Below the pieces are notes generated by a model that did no database searches, was not told where the DNA came from, and saw only the letters and a program-made list of their open reading frames with translations. A program made the translations under genes and the position numbers. 64,000 bases of DNA from Sphingobium nicotianae (GTDB lineage: Bacteria; Pseudomonadota; Alphaproteobacteria; Sphingomonadales; Sphingomonadaceae), in the NCBI RefSeq assembly GCF_018603885.1, contig NZ_JAHGAW010000007.1, forward strand, positions 131,443-195,442, in the 5' to 3' direction. How positions within the stretch are numbered: position 1 is the first letter of the stretch; every line of letters starts with the position of its first letter. Below, piece by piece: positions 33,820 to 42,304 of the stretch.

Positions 33820-35229
33820 CTAACCGACGCTATAGGGGAGTATCCCGCGGCGCGCCGGATCGATCCGAATCGGCCGGTCGAGCGGTGGAAAGGCGCGATG
33901 CCCGCAGGTTTCGCGCGGGCACAGGCGGCACGAGGGGCCGATCGGCGTAGGAGCCGCTTCGTCGGTGAGGCGCAGACCATCGGCGTAGATGACATGTGAG
34001 GCATGCTCGACCTCGCAGCCCAGTGCCAACGCGTAACGGCGCGGCGCCCGGCCATAGCCGCCCGACGGCTTGACCAGTCCTCTGGCGATGATGACGTAGC
34101 GCGTCCCCTCGGGCATCTCGGCAAGCTGCACGAGGATCCGGTCCGGAATCGCCACGGCTTCATGCACGTTCCAGAGCGGGCAGGCGCCGCCGAACTGCGC
34201 GAAGTGGAGCCGTGTGGCGCTGTGGCGCTTGATGATGTTCCCGGCCATGTCGACGCGGCAGAAGAAGAACGGGACGCCGCGCAGGCCCGGACGCTGCAGC
34301 GTCGCGAGGCGGTGGCATGCCTGCTCGAAGCTGACGCCGAACCGGGTGGCGAGCGGCTCGACATCGTGCCGCAGATCGCGCGCCGCCTGGCGGAAAGCCC
34401 CATAGGGCATGAGCAGCGCGCCGGCGGCATAATTGGCAAGGCTGAGCAGCAGGAGCTGCTCGGTCGTCGGATCGCCGAACCCGGCCTCCTCCGTGATCTC
34501 CGCCATCTGCGCGTCAAGCTCGAGCTGCATGAGCTGGTTGGCGAGCTGGAAGGCGCGGCTCGGCGGAGGGAGGGCGGCGCGGACCGTCAGCTCCCGCGTC
34601 GCGGCGTCATAGGCGCGCAACGTGCCGGCGTCGCGCGCGCTGAACCGGGTGCGGCAATCATGGCGTCGCGACAGGGCGTCGATCAGTCGCGCCTCATTAC
34701 CCATGCCCTCCAGCCCGAGCTGGCGGCTCAGATCCTCCGCCGCGATGTCGAGGGCATGGACGTAATTGTCCGTCTCGTGGAACCAGTCGCGTACAAGATC
34801 CCAGGGCGCCCGTGCGCCATCCGCCGCTGCCTCCTCGACCATGGCAAGCCGGTCCTGCGTCTGGCGCAGGGCGTGATGCAGCTCGACATAGCGCGCCGCG
34901 AAATCGGGATAGTGCAGATGCAGCCGCTCCGCCCGCTCGGGATCGGGTGGCGGCGAGCCGAGGCCCGGATTGGCGAGCGCCCAGTTGAACGCGCCGAGAA
35001 GCTGTTCTTCCGGCCGCTCGTCGAAACCGGACCAGTCGAGCGGGAAGGCGCCGGCCAGCGCCGCCTTCACCTTGGCGGTAAGGGGCCGGTCGTCATTTTC
35101 GAGCTGGGAGAGATAGGAGATGGAAATGCCCAACAGCCGCGCCATCGCCGCCTGGTCCATGCGCGCGTAGCGCCGCAGCTGGCGGACCTTCTGGCCGACG
35201 AAGAGGCGCGTGCCGCGGGGCATCGGCAT
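33820..35229 (-). CDS. ScfR/RamB-type short-chain acyl-CoA-metabolism regulator
   Basis: This protein is about 469 residues from ATG 35229 (35223 is an alternative). The N-terminal XRE helix-turn-helix is LFVGQKVRQLRRYARMDQAAMARLLGISISYLSQLENDDRPL. The middle is an IrrE/DUF955-like region (FQLANQLMQLELDAQM) lacking HExxH, and the end has the DUF2083-type Cys motif GPSCRLCPRETCGHRAFPPLDRPI. This is the ScfR architecture, whose members (RamB, MccR-like) bind acyl-CoA and control acetate, propionate or fatty-acid metabolism. It is divergent from a thiolase/enoyl-CoA hydratase operon, with TTTGC...GCAAA sites between them, so autoregulation and control of that operon are likely. Confidence 0.88.
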   Translation of the reverse strand: MPMPRGTRLFVGQKVRQLRRYARMDQAAMARLLGISISYLSQLENDDRPLTAKVKAALAGAFPLDWSGFDERPEEQLLGAFNWALANPGLGSPPPDPERAERLHLHYPDFAARYVELHHALRQTQDRLAMVEEAAADGARAPWDLVRDWFHETDNYVHALDIAAEDLSRQLGLEGMGNEARLIDALSRRHDCRTRFSARDAGTLRAYDAATRELTVRAALPPPSRAFQLANQLMQLELDAQMAEITEEAGFGDPTTEQLLLLSLANYAAGALLMPYGAFRQAARDLRHDVEPLATRFGVSFEQACHRLATLQRPGLRGVPFFFCRVDMAGNIIKRHSATRLHFAQFGGACPLWNVHEAVAIPDRILVQLAEMPEGTRYVIIARGLVKPSGGYGRAPRRYALALGCEVEHASHVIYADGLRLTDEAAPTPIGPSCRLCPRETCGHRAFPPLDRPIRIDPARRGILPYSVG

Positions 35230-35236
35230 GGCGTAG

Positions 35237-35267
35237 TTTGCGAAATGCCATTTTGCAAGTTCGCAAA
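35237..35267. promoter_or_regulatory. Candidate ScfR operator (TTTGC/GCAAA sites)
   Basis: TTTGCGAA (35237-35244) is repeated in inverse as TTCGCAAA (35260-35267). Between them TTTGCAAG (35252-35259) abuts the second copy, giving the palindrome TTTGC-N6-GCAAA (35252-35267). The sites end eight bases from the regulator ATG at 35229 and lie 114 bp upstream of the divergent thiolase. The known RamB/ScfR operators have TTTGCAAA-like cores. Confidence 0.6.
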
Positions 35268-35380
35268 GATCAGAAAGCGCCGGCACTGATCGACATAGTG
35301 GGACCGGCTGCCTATGAATGCGCAATCATCCGCAGGCTCCCCGATCGAGCCGCGACCCAGCATCTTAGGACGAGCTTGTC

Positions 35381-36562
35381 ATGTCTGATCCCACCCTCAT
35401 CCTCTCTTATGCCCGCACCCCGATGGGCAGCTTCCAGGGCAGCCTTGCGCCCGCCAGTGCCACGCAGCTCGGAGCGGCTGCCGTTCGTGCTGCCGTCGAG
35501 CGCGGGGGCGTCGATCCTGCGACCGTCGAGCGCTGCTACATGGGCTGCGTGCTCCCCGCCGGTCTTGGACAGGCGCCTGCGCGGCAGGCGGCGCGGGGCG
35601 CAGGACTGCCCGACCATGTCGAAGCGACGACGGTCAACAAGATGTGCGGCAGCGGCATGATGGCCGCGATGATGGCGGCTGATGCGATCGCTGCCGGCTC
35701 CGCCGACATCATCGTGGCCGGTGGCATGGAGAGCATGTCCAACGCGCCCTATCTCATGAAGAAGCATCGTGCCGGCGCCCGCATCGGCCACGACACCATC
35801 TATGATCATATGATGCTCGACGGCCTGGAGGACGCCTATGAGCCGGGCAAGGCGATGGGCGTGTTTGCGGAGGCCACGGTGCGGGACTATCAGTTCACCC
35901 GCGAAGGGCAGGACACCTATGCGATCGAGTCTCTCATACGCGCTCAAAAAGCACAAGCAAATGGCTGGTTCGACAAGGAAATCGTGCCCGTTGACGTCAC
36001 GACCCGCAAGGGCAGCGAGACGATCGCCAGGGACGAGCAGCCGCTGAAAAGCGACCCATCCAAGATCCCAGGCCTGCGCCCCGCTTTCGCCAGAGACGGG
36101 ACGATCACCGCCGCCAATGCCAGCTCCATCTCGGATGGGGCCGCCGCGCTGCTGCTGGCGCGGGCGTCGGTAGCGGACGCGAAGGGCCTGAACCCCGTCG
36201 CGCAGATCGTCGCGCATGCCGCCCACGCCAAGCTGCCTGCCCAGTTCACCACCGCGCCGATCGGCGCGATCGAGAAGCTGCTCGCCAAAACAGGCTGGAG
36301 CGTCGCCGATGTCGACCTGTTCGAAATCAACGAGGCCTTCGCCTGCGTGACGATGGCGGCGATGCACGATCTCTTTATTCCACACGAAAAGGTGAACATC
36401 CATGGCGGCGCCACCGCGATGGGCCACCCCATCGGCGCCTCGGGCGCGCGCATTCTCGCGACCCTGCTCGCGGCGCTGGAGCGCACCGGCGGCAAGCGCG
36501 GCGTCGCGTCGCTCTGCATCGGCGGCGGCGAGGCGACGGCGATGGCCGTGGAACTGCTCTGA
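35381..36562 (+). CDS. Acetyl-CoA C-acyltransferase (thiolase)
   Basis: This 393-residue protein is a thiolase-fold enzyme: the nucleophilic Cys in VNKMCGSGMMAAMM, the DLFEINEAFACVTM segment, [21 protein letters not shown] with its catalytic His, and the second Cys in VASLCIGGGEATAM. It cleaves beta-ketoacyl-CoA or condenses acetyl-CoA. It is divergent from the ScfR-type regulator and shares one base of its stop with the following enoyl-CoA hydratase gene, so the two work in one beta-oxidation-type pathway, presumably under that regulator. Biosynthetic or degradative direction is not decidable from sequence. Confidence 0.93.
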   Translation: MSDPTLILSYARTPMGSFQGSLAPASATQLGAAAVRAAVERGGVDPATVERCYMGCVLPAGLGQAPARQAARGAGLPDHVEATTVNKMCGSGMMAAMMAADAIAAGSADIIVAGGMESMSNAPYLMKKHRAGARIGHDTIYDHMMLDGLEDAYEPGKAMGVFAEATVRDYQFTREGQDTYAIESLIRAQKAQANGWFDKEIVPVDVTTRKGSETIARDEQPLKSDPSKIPGLRPAFARDGTITAANASSISDGAAALLLARASVADAKGLNPVAQIVAHAAHAKLPAQFTTAPIGAIEKLLAKTGWSVADVDLFEINEAFACVTMAAMHDLFIPHEKVNIHGGATAMGHPIGASGARILATLLAALERTGGKRGVASLCIGGGEATAMAVELL

Positions 36563-37338
36563 TGTCCGAAGTCATCCTCCAATCGGCCCTCGATGAAGGC
36601 GTCCTGACCCTGACGCTTGATCGCCAGACACGGCTGAACGCGCTCTCGACCGACCTGCTTGCCGGGCTGTTGACCGCGCTCGACGAGGGTGTCGCCGCGG
36701 GCGCCCGCGCGGTCCTGATCACGGGCGCCGGCCGTGCTTTCTGCTCCGGCGCCGATCTGGCCGGCGATGGCGGCGTGACCGCCGATCTCGGCGATACGCT
36801 GACCGCATATTATCATCCGCTGTTCGATCGGATCGCGGCGCTCGACATTCCCGTGGTGAGCGCGGTCAACGGCCCTGCGGTGGGGGCGGGTGTCGCGCTG
36901 GCGCTGGCGGCCGATATCGTGGTCATGGCGCGCTCCGCCTATCTGCAACTCGGCTTCGTCAATATTGGGCTGGTGCCGGATGCGGGCGCCACCTGGCTGA
37001 TCGCCAAGAGCGCGGGCCGGGCCAAGGCGCTGGAAATGGCCTTGCTCGGCGAGCAGATGACGGCGCAGCAGGCGCAGGATGCCGGCCTCGTGGCGCGCGT
37101 GGTCGACGATAGCTTCCTGCTCCCCGATGCGCTGGCCATCGCCCGCAAGCTGGCTGCCGGGCCGACGATCGCGATCGGCCTCATCCGCAAACAGGTCGCC
37201 GCCGCGCTCAACCAGACGCTCGCCGAGACGATGGAGCAGGAAGCCGGCAACCAGACGCGCGCCGGCCGCACCGCCGATTTCCTGGAAGGCGTGACAGCCT
37301 TCGTCCAGAAGCGACCGCCGATTTTTCGCGGGCAATGA
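36562..37338 (+). CDS. Enoyl-CoA hydratase/isomerase family protein (PaaG-like)
   Basis: The 258-residue crotonase-fold protein starts at the ATG that shares its A with the thiolase stop (TGATG). The oxyanion-hole segments are GAGRAFCSGADLAG and VNGPAVGAGVALALAADIVV. The stretch LGFVNIGLVPDAGATWLIAKSAG resembles PaaG and FadB-like isomerases: the Asp of VPDAG is present, while the Glu used by classical hydratases at the first acidic position is not evident. The C-terminal swapped helices are normal. It acts with the upstream thiolase in acyl-CoA degradation. Confidence 0.9.
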   Translation: MSEVILQSALDEGVLTLTLDRQTRLNALSTDLLAGLLTALDEGVAAGARAVLITGAGRAFCSGADLAGDGGVTADLGDTLTAYYHPLFDRIAALDIPVVSAVNGPAVGAGVALALAADIVVMARSAYLQLGFVNIGLVPDAGATWLIAKSAGRAKALEMALLGEQMTAQQAQDAGLVARVVDDSFLLPDALAIARKLAAGPTIAIGLIRKQVAAALNQTLAETMEQEAGNQTRAGRTADFLEGVTAFVQKRPPIFRGQ

Positions 37339-37444
37339 GATCTATAATCATGGACCGACGAAACCATACAAGACGCGGGCACGACCCTCGGGCATAGACG
37401 GATCGTCTGCGCGCCGTCCGGCGCCGCGCAAAGGGAGGACGTCA

Positions 37445-38728
37445 ATGACGCAGAAGATCGACACGTTGGCCATTCACGCCGGGACCGCGCCGGATCCGAC
37501 CACCAATGCCCGCATCACGCCGATCTACCAGACGGCTTCCTATGTGTTCGACGATGTCGATCATGCCGCGCGGCTCTTCAATCTCGAACAGTTCGGCAAT
37601 GTCTATACCCGCCTGATGAACCCCACCAATGCGGTGCTGGAGGACAAGATCACGGCGCTGGAAGGGGGCGTCGCCGGGCTCGCCGTCGCTTCGGGCCATG
37701 CCGCGCAGTTCATCGCCTTCCACACGCTGATGGAGTCGGGCTGCCATATCGTCGCGGCCAAGAAGCTCTATGGCGGCTCGCTCAACCAGATCGGCCACAG
37801 CTTCAGGAAGTTCGGCTGGACCTCGACCTTCGTCGACGCCGATGATCCGGCAAACGTCGCGGCCGCCATCACCGACAAGACGCGCTGCGTCTTCATCGAG
37901 AGCCTCGCCAATCCGGGCGGCGTGGTGCAGGATATCGCCGCGATCGCCAAGGTCGCGCATGATGCGGGCGTGCCGCTGATCGTCGACAATACGCTGGCGA
38001 CGCCCATCCTCTGCCGCCCGATCGAGCATGGCGCGGACATCGTCGTGCATTCGACGACCAAGTTCCTCAATGGCCATGGCAATTCGATCGGCGGGCTGAT
38101 CGTCGATTCGGGCAGGTTCGACTGGGCGAAGTCGGGCAATTACCCCTCGCTGACCCAGCCGAACCCCTCCTATCACGGCATGGTGCTGAACGACGCGCTG
38201 GCGCCGATCGGCCCGATAGCCTTCATCATCGGCTGCCGCGTGCTCGGCCTGCGCGATCTCGGCCCGGCCATGGCGCCGATGAACGCCTTTCTGACGTTGA
38301 CCGGCATGGAGACGCTGGCGCTGCGCATGGAGCGGCATTGCAGCAACGCGCTGGCGCTGGCGCAGTGGCTGCAGCAGCATCCCAAGGTGGACTGGGTTTC
38401 CTATGCCGCGCTGCCCGGCGACAAATATCAGGCGCTCTGCCAGCAATACCTTGGCGGCAAGGGCGGGGCGGTGTTCACCTTCGGCGTCAAGGGCGGCTAT
38501 GAGGCGGGCGTCAAGATCGTCTCGTCGGTCAAGCTGTTCAGCCATCTCGCCAATATCGGCGACACGCGCTCGCTGATCATTCATCCGGCTTCGACGACGC
38601 ACCGCCAGCTTGAGGCGCAGGAACTGATCGATGCCGGCGCCGGGCCGGACGTGGTCCGCGTCTCGGTCGGCATCGAGCATATCGACGACATCATCGCCGA
38701 CCTGTCGCAGGCGCTGGATCAGATTTGA
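37445..38728 (+). CDS. metY: O-acetylhomoserine aminocarboxypropyltransferase (sulfhydrylase)
   Basis: This 427-residue PLP enzyme follows AAAGGGAGGACG. The N-terminus IDTLAIHAGTAPDPTTNARITPIYQTASYVF and NVYTRLMNPTNAVLEDKI, plus the PLP Lys in HSTTKFLNGHGNSIGG and the 427-residue length, are MetY-like. It makes homocysteine or methionine from O-acetylhomoserine and sulfide or methanethiol. metZ in the same window is the O-succinyl counterpart. No methionine riboswitch is recognisable in the 106-bp leader. A repeat doublet separates it from bioB. Confidence 0.93.
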   Translation: MTQKIDTLAIHAGTAPDPTTNARITPIYQTASYVFDDVDHAARLFNLEQFGNVYTRLMNPTNAVLEDKITALEGGVAGLAVASGHAAQFIAFHTLMESGCHIVAAKKLYGGSLNQIGHSFRKFGWTSTFVDADDPANVAAAITDKTRCVFIESLANPGGVVQDIAAIAKVAHDAGVPLIVDNTLATPILCRPIEHGADIVVHSTTKFLNGHGNSIGGLIVDSGRFDWAKSGNYPSLTQPNPSYHGMVLNDALAPIGPIAFIIGCRVLGLRDLGPAMAPMNAFLTLTGMETLALRMERHCSNALALAQWLQQHPKVDWVSYAALPGDKYQALCQQYLGGKGGAVFTFGVKGGYEAGVKIVSSVKLFSHLANIGDTRSLIIHPASTTHRQLEAQELIDAGAGPDVVRVSVGIEHIDDIIADLSQALDQI

Positions 38729-38755
38729 CCCCCTTGCGAACGACCGAATGAAACG

Positions 38756-38840
38756 CCGTTCGCCCTGAGCTTGTCGAAGGGCCGTATTTCTTTCTTGAAA
38801 AAGAGGAAGAACAGGGCTTCGACAAGCTCAGCCCGAACGG
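38756..38840. repeat. Inverted doublet of the GCCCTGAGCTTGTCGAAGGGC repeat
   Basis: Copy 1 is 38756-38782 in plus orientation; copy 2, at 38814-38840, is inverted. Each folds internally, but with different stems: GCCCT/AGGGC in copy 1 and GGGCT/AGCCC in copy 2 read the same way, with identical loop GAGCTTGTCGA. Two paired changes preserve the stem. The same core forms the ends of the GIY-YIG cassette at 25,403-25,770. It lies in the metY-bioB gap. Confidence 0.85.
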
Positions 38841-38850
38841 AGATTTTTGA

Positions 38851-39849
38851 ATGACTGAGCCACGCACCGATTGGACCCGCGAGGAGATCGCCGCTTTGTT
38901 CGATCTGCCGTTCATGGACCTCGTCCACGACGCGCAGACGATCCACCGCGCGCGCCACCCGCGCAACGAGGTGCAGCTCTCGACCCTGCTGTCCATCAAG
39001 ACCGGCGGCTGCCCGGAGGATTGCGGCTATTGCAACCAGTCCGTCCATGCCGAAACCGGTCTGAAGGCCACCAAGCTGATGGACGTGCGCGGCGTCCTGC
39101 AGATGGCGGCGCAGGCCAAGGACAATGGCTCGGGCCGGTTCTGCATGGGCGCGGCCTGGCGCAATCCCCGGGATCGCGACATGCCAGCGCTGGTCGAGAT
39201 GGTGAAGGGTGTGCGCGCCATGGGCCTGGAGACCTGCATGACCCTGGGCATGCTGACGTCCAAACAGGCCGGCATGCTCGCCGAGGCGGGCCTCGATTAC
39301 TATAATCACAATATCGACACCGCCCCCGAGAAATATGCGGAAGTGATCACCACGCGCAGCTTCGAGGACCGGATCGAGACGCTGGAAGCCGTGCGCGCGG
39401 CGGGGATCAATGTCTGCTGCGGTGGCATCGTCGGCATGGGCGAGACCCGCAGCGACCGCGTCGGCTTCATCCACGCGCTGGCGACCATGCCCCACCCCGA
39501 GAGCGTGCCGATCAACGCGCTGGTGCCGGTCAAGGGCACGGTGCTGGGCGACATGCTGGAGGGCACGCCGCTGGCGAAGATCGACGAGATCGAGTTTGTG
39601 CGCACCGTGGCGGTGGCGCGCATCACCATGCCCGCCTCGATGGTCCGCCTCTCGGCCGGGCGCGAGAGCATGAGCGAAGCCTGCCAGGCGCTCTGCTTCA
39701 TGGCCGGCGCGAACAGCATCTTCACCGGCGACAAGCTGCTCACCACGCCCAACGCGGGCGACGACAAGGACGGCGCCATGTTCGCCCGCCTGGGCATCAC
39801 GCCGATGCAGGCCGCGCCCCACGCGCACATCGAGGAGGCGGCGGAGTGA
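38851..39849 (+). CDS. bioB: Biotin synthase
   Basis: This 332-residue radical-SAM enzyme inserts sulfur into dethiobiotin. The radical-SAM [4Fe-4S] cysteines are C54, C58 and C61 in [13 protein letters not shown]. Further BioB features are [36 protein letters not shown], the auxiliary [2Fe-2S] Cys/Arg residues in [11 protein letters not shown], and [15 protein letters not shown]. The length is normal. No other biotin genes are in the window. It overlaps the next small membrane-protein gene by four bases. Confidence 0.97.
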   Translation: MTEPRTDWTREEIAALFDLPFMDLVHDAQTIHRARHPRNEVQLSTLLSIKTGGCPEDCGYCNQSVHAETGLKATKLMDVRGVLQMAAQAKDNGSGRFCMGAAWRNPRDRDMPALVEMVKGVRAMGLETCMTLGMLTSKQAGMLAEAGLDYYNHNIDTAPEKYAEVITTRSFEDRIETLEAVRAAGINVCCGGIVGMGETRSDRVGFIHALATMPHPESVPINALVPVKGTVLGDMLEGTPLAKIDEIEFVRTVAVARITMPASMVRLSAGRESMSEACQALCFMAGANSIFTGDKLLTTPNAGDDKDGAMFARLGITPMQAAPHAHIEEAAE

Positions 39850-40058
39850 GCCTGGGCAGGAAGGCGCTCGTCATCCTCGCGGCCTATGTCGCCACGGTGC
39901 TGGTGCTGATCCCGATGATCTGGGCCATCATCTATCTCCTGTCCTTCGCTCCAAGCGCGCCCAAGATCGTCGTCTATGTCGCGCTGGCGATATGCGTGAT
40001 GACCGGGGTCGGCCTGCTGCGCTGGTTCCGCGTCCGTATCGAGAGCCGGATGCAATGA
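39846..40058 (+). CDS. Small two-helix membrane protein
   Basis: The 70-residue product starts at a GTG overlapping the bioB stop (GTGA), with GAGGAGGCG upstream. Two hydrophobic segments, [22 protein letters not shown] (about 7-29) and [18 protein letters not shown] (about 41-58), are joined by a short loop and followed by a basic tail [12 protein letters not shown]. No family is recognised. The next gene's ATG overlaps its stop, so this is a chain of translationally coupled genes after bioB. Confidence 0.65.
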   Translation: MSLGRKALVILAAYVATVLVLIPMIWAIIYLLSFAPSAPKIVVYVALAICVMTGVGLLRWFRVRIESRMQ

Positions 40059-40489
40059 CGGGCCGGACGGGCATCGCGTTTCTTGGATTTGGTTTCTTCG
40101 CCATTCTGTCGGTGCCCGACGCAGCGACCGCCGCGCCCGCGCTCAAATGTCATGATCCGCAGACGCAGATGGAGATCAACCTCTGCGCAGCAGAAGACGC
40201 CAGGAAAGCCGATGCCGAGCTCAATCGGCAATGGTCCGCGACAGCTGCAGTCATGCACGCGCAGGACAAGGCCGGCTATGCGCCAAGGGACGGGCGGCCG
40301 GGCTATTATGCGGCGCTGCTGGAGGCGCAGCGGGCCTGGATCCGGTTCCGCGATCTCGAATGCCGGGCGCAGGGCTACGCGATGCGGGGCGGAAGCGCCG
40401 AGCCGATGATGATCAGCGGCTGCCTCGCCGAGGTGACCCGGGCGCGGACGAAGCAGCTCAAGGACATGGCGGCGAATTACCGGCATTGA
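40055..40489 (+). CDS. LprI/DUF1311-family periplasmic protein
   Basis: The 144-residue protein starts at [15 protein letters not shown], overlapping the previous stop as ATGA, and has a Sec signal peptide ending near DAATAAPA. The mature part matches the LprI (DUF1311) domain: KCHDPQTQMEINLCAAEDARKADAELNRQW, LLEAQRAWIRFRDLECRAQ and ISGCLAEVTRARTKQLKDM, with four Cys that could form two disulfides. LprI of mycobacteria inhibits lysozyme, but most homologues are uncharacterised. It is the last of the bioB-linked chain. Confidence 0.85.
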   Translation: MTGRTGIAFLGFGFFAILSVPDAATAAPALKCHDPQTQMEINLCAAEDARKADAELNRQWSATAAVMHAQDKAGYAPRDGRPGYYAALLEAQRAWIRFRDLECRAQGYAMRGGSAEPMMISGCLAEVTRARTKQLKDMAANYRH

Positions 40490-40522
40490 AGGGCACCACG
40501 TTAACGCGCTGCTCCCAAATTA

Positions 40523-40543
40523 CCCCTCCCTTCCAGGGGAGGG
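40523..40543. repeat. Short CCCTCCC palindrome
   Basis: CCCTCCC (40524-40530) and GGGAGGG (40537-40543) form a hairpin between the LprI gene and the MHS transporter. It belongs with the palindromes at 24,375 and 29,076. The rest of the 191-bp gap presumably carries the transporter promoter near 40,640-40,670, which is AT-richer (AAATATTTTTAG). Confidence 0.5.
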
Positions 40544-40680
40544 AACGGTTACGGCAACCGATCATCTTCGGCGCGTCGGGATCATCGCCGCCACGGCGCG
40601 ATATTTTGGCCGGGCGGGGAGTTTCCAAAACCGCACGACTTCCCTAAACTTCGCGAAATATTTTTAGCGAGGGGCATTGC

Positions 40681-42294
40681 ATGGCAACGGTTGTGGCACC
40701 GAATGAAGGGGCTGCCGGGAAACAATCGATCCCGCTGATCATCGGGGCATCGTCGTTGGGGACGGTGTTCGAATGGTATGATTTCTTCATCTACGGCACC
40801 CTCGCCGCGAGCGGCATCATCGGGCGGACCTTCTTCCCGGCAGGCAGCGAGACATTGCAGACCCTGCTCGCCTGGGCGGGTTTCGCGGTCGGCTTCGGCT
40901 TTCGCCCGCTGGGTGCGATCATCTTCGGCTATCTCGGCGATCGGCTGGGCCGCAAATATACCTTCCTCATGACCATCCTCCTGATGGGTATCGCGACGGC
41001 GGGCGTCGGCCTCGTGCCTTCGGCCGCGGCGATCGGCTGGGCCGCGCCCATCCTCATCATCCTGCTGCGCGTCTGCCAGGGGCTGGCGCTCGGCGGCGAA
41101 TATGGCGGGGCGGCCATCTACGTCGCCGAGCATGCGCCGGAGGGCCGGTCGGGCTTCTACACCAGCTTCATCCAGGCCGCGGTGGTCGGCGGCTTCATCC
41201 TGTCGCTCATCGTGGTGCTCTGCGTGAAGGGCACGATGACCGGCGAGACCTGGGACGACTGGGGCTGGCGCGTGCCGTTCGTCCTCTCGCTGCTGCTGCT
41301 GGCGGTTTCGGTGTGGATGCGCTCGAAACTGCACGAGAGCCCGGTGTTCGAGGAACTGCGCAAGACCGGCAAGATGTCGCGCAATCCCTTCGTCGAGAGC
41401 TTCACTTATCCCGGCAATCCGCGCCGGATCATCGTCGCCATGTTCGGCATCGCGGCCGGTCTCACCGTGATCTGGTACACGGCGCTCTTCTCCGCGCTCT
41501 CTTTTCTGCAAGGGCCGATGAAGGTCGCCGGCACGACCGCCCAGATCACCGTCGCGGCGGGCGCGCTGGTCGGCCTCGGCTGGTTCATCCTGTTCGGCCA
41601 TCTCTCCGACAAATATGGCCGGCGCCGCGTGATCGGCATCGGCTATGCGCTGACCCTGCTCCTGCTCATGCCCATCTTCTGGCTGATCGGCAGCCAGGCC
41701 AATCCGGGCCTTGCCGAAGCAAGCGCGCGCGTGCCGATCGTCGTGAGCGGCGCGGACTGCCACTACGATCCTTTCGCGAGCAAGCAGGCGACGCCCTGCG
41801 CGAGCGTGCTTGGTGAGCTGACCGGCAAGGGTGTTCCCTATCGGATCAAGGCAGGCGATCGGCTGCGCGTGACGATCGGTGGCAGCGAAGTGGCAGATCC
41901 GCATGGCGATGCATTGACCAATGCCATTGCCAATGCTGGTTACGGCCTCGATCCTCAGACGCCGGCGCCCGCCAACCTCTTCATCGTCTTTCTCGGGGTG
42001 GTCGCGCTCTGCTTCCTCTCAGGCATGACCTACGGCCCGGTCGCCGCGGCGCTCGCCGAGATGTTCCCGCCCGAAGTTCGCTACAGCTCCATGTCGATCC
42101 CCTATCATATCGGCTGCGGCTATTTCGGAGGCTTCCTGCCGTTCATCGCGAGCTATATCGTTGCCAAGACCGGCGATCCCTATTCGGGCCTGTGGTATAC
42201 GTTGGTCGTCGTCGTGATCGCGCTGATCGCCATCCTGTGGGGCGACGGACCGAGCTGGCAGAAGAATCTCGACGGAGCCGACACGGCGCGCTAG
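40681..42294 (+). CDS. MFS transporter of the metabolite:H+ symporter (MHS) family with a periplasmic insert
   Basis: The 537-residue protein has 12 predicted helices. MHS motifs are GTVFEWYDFFIYG, FGYLGDRLGRKYTFLMTILLMG, GGEYGGAAIYVAEHAP and, in the second half, GHLSDKYGRRRVIG. The family includes ProP- and ShiA-like symporters for betaines, organic acids or shikimate. Residues about 340-433, after TM9, form a soluble insert absent from ProP (Cys at CHYDPF and PCASVL, then KAGDRLRVTIGG). By topology it is periplasmic and the Cys pair could form a disulfide. The substrate is unknown. alr follows by 10 bp. Confidence 0.9.
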   Translation: MATVVAPNEGAAGKQSIPLIIGASSLGTVFEWYDFFIYGTLAASGIIGRTFFPAGSETLQTLLAWAGFAVGFGFRPLGAIIFGYLGDRLGRKYTFLMTILLMGIATAGVGLVPSAAAIGWAAPILIILLRVCQGLALGGEYGGAAIYVAEHAPEGRSGFYTSFIQAAVVGGFILSLIVVLCVKGTMTGETWDDWGWRVPFVLSLLLLAVSVWMRSKLHESPVFEELRKTGKMSRNPFVESFTYPGNPRRIIVAMFGIAAGLTVIWYTALFSALSFLQGPMKVAGTTAQITVAAGALVGLGWFILFGHLSDKYGRRRVIGIGYALTLLLLMPIFWLIGSQANPGLAEASARVPIVVSGADCHYDPFASKQATPCASVLGELTGKGVPYRIKAGDRLRVTIGGSEVADPHGDALTNAIANAGYGLDPQTPAPANLFIVFLGVVALCFLSGMTYGPVAAALAEMFPPEVRYSSMSIPYHIGCGYFGGFLPFIASYIVAKTGDPYSGLWYTLVVVVIALIAILWGDGPSWQKNLDGADTAR

Positions 42295-42304
42295 TCCCGC
42301 GCCG

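Noticed and set aside
37339-37444. A possible SAM riboswitch in the metY leader
   Set aside because: The 106-bp leader has GC-rich inverted segments, but I could not match the conserved loops or pseudoknot of SAM-I, SAM-II or SAM-V.
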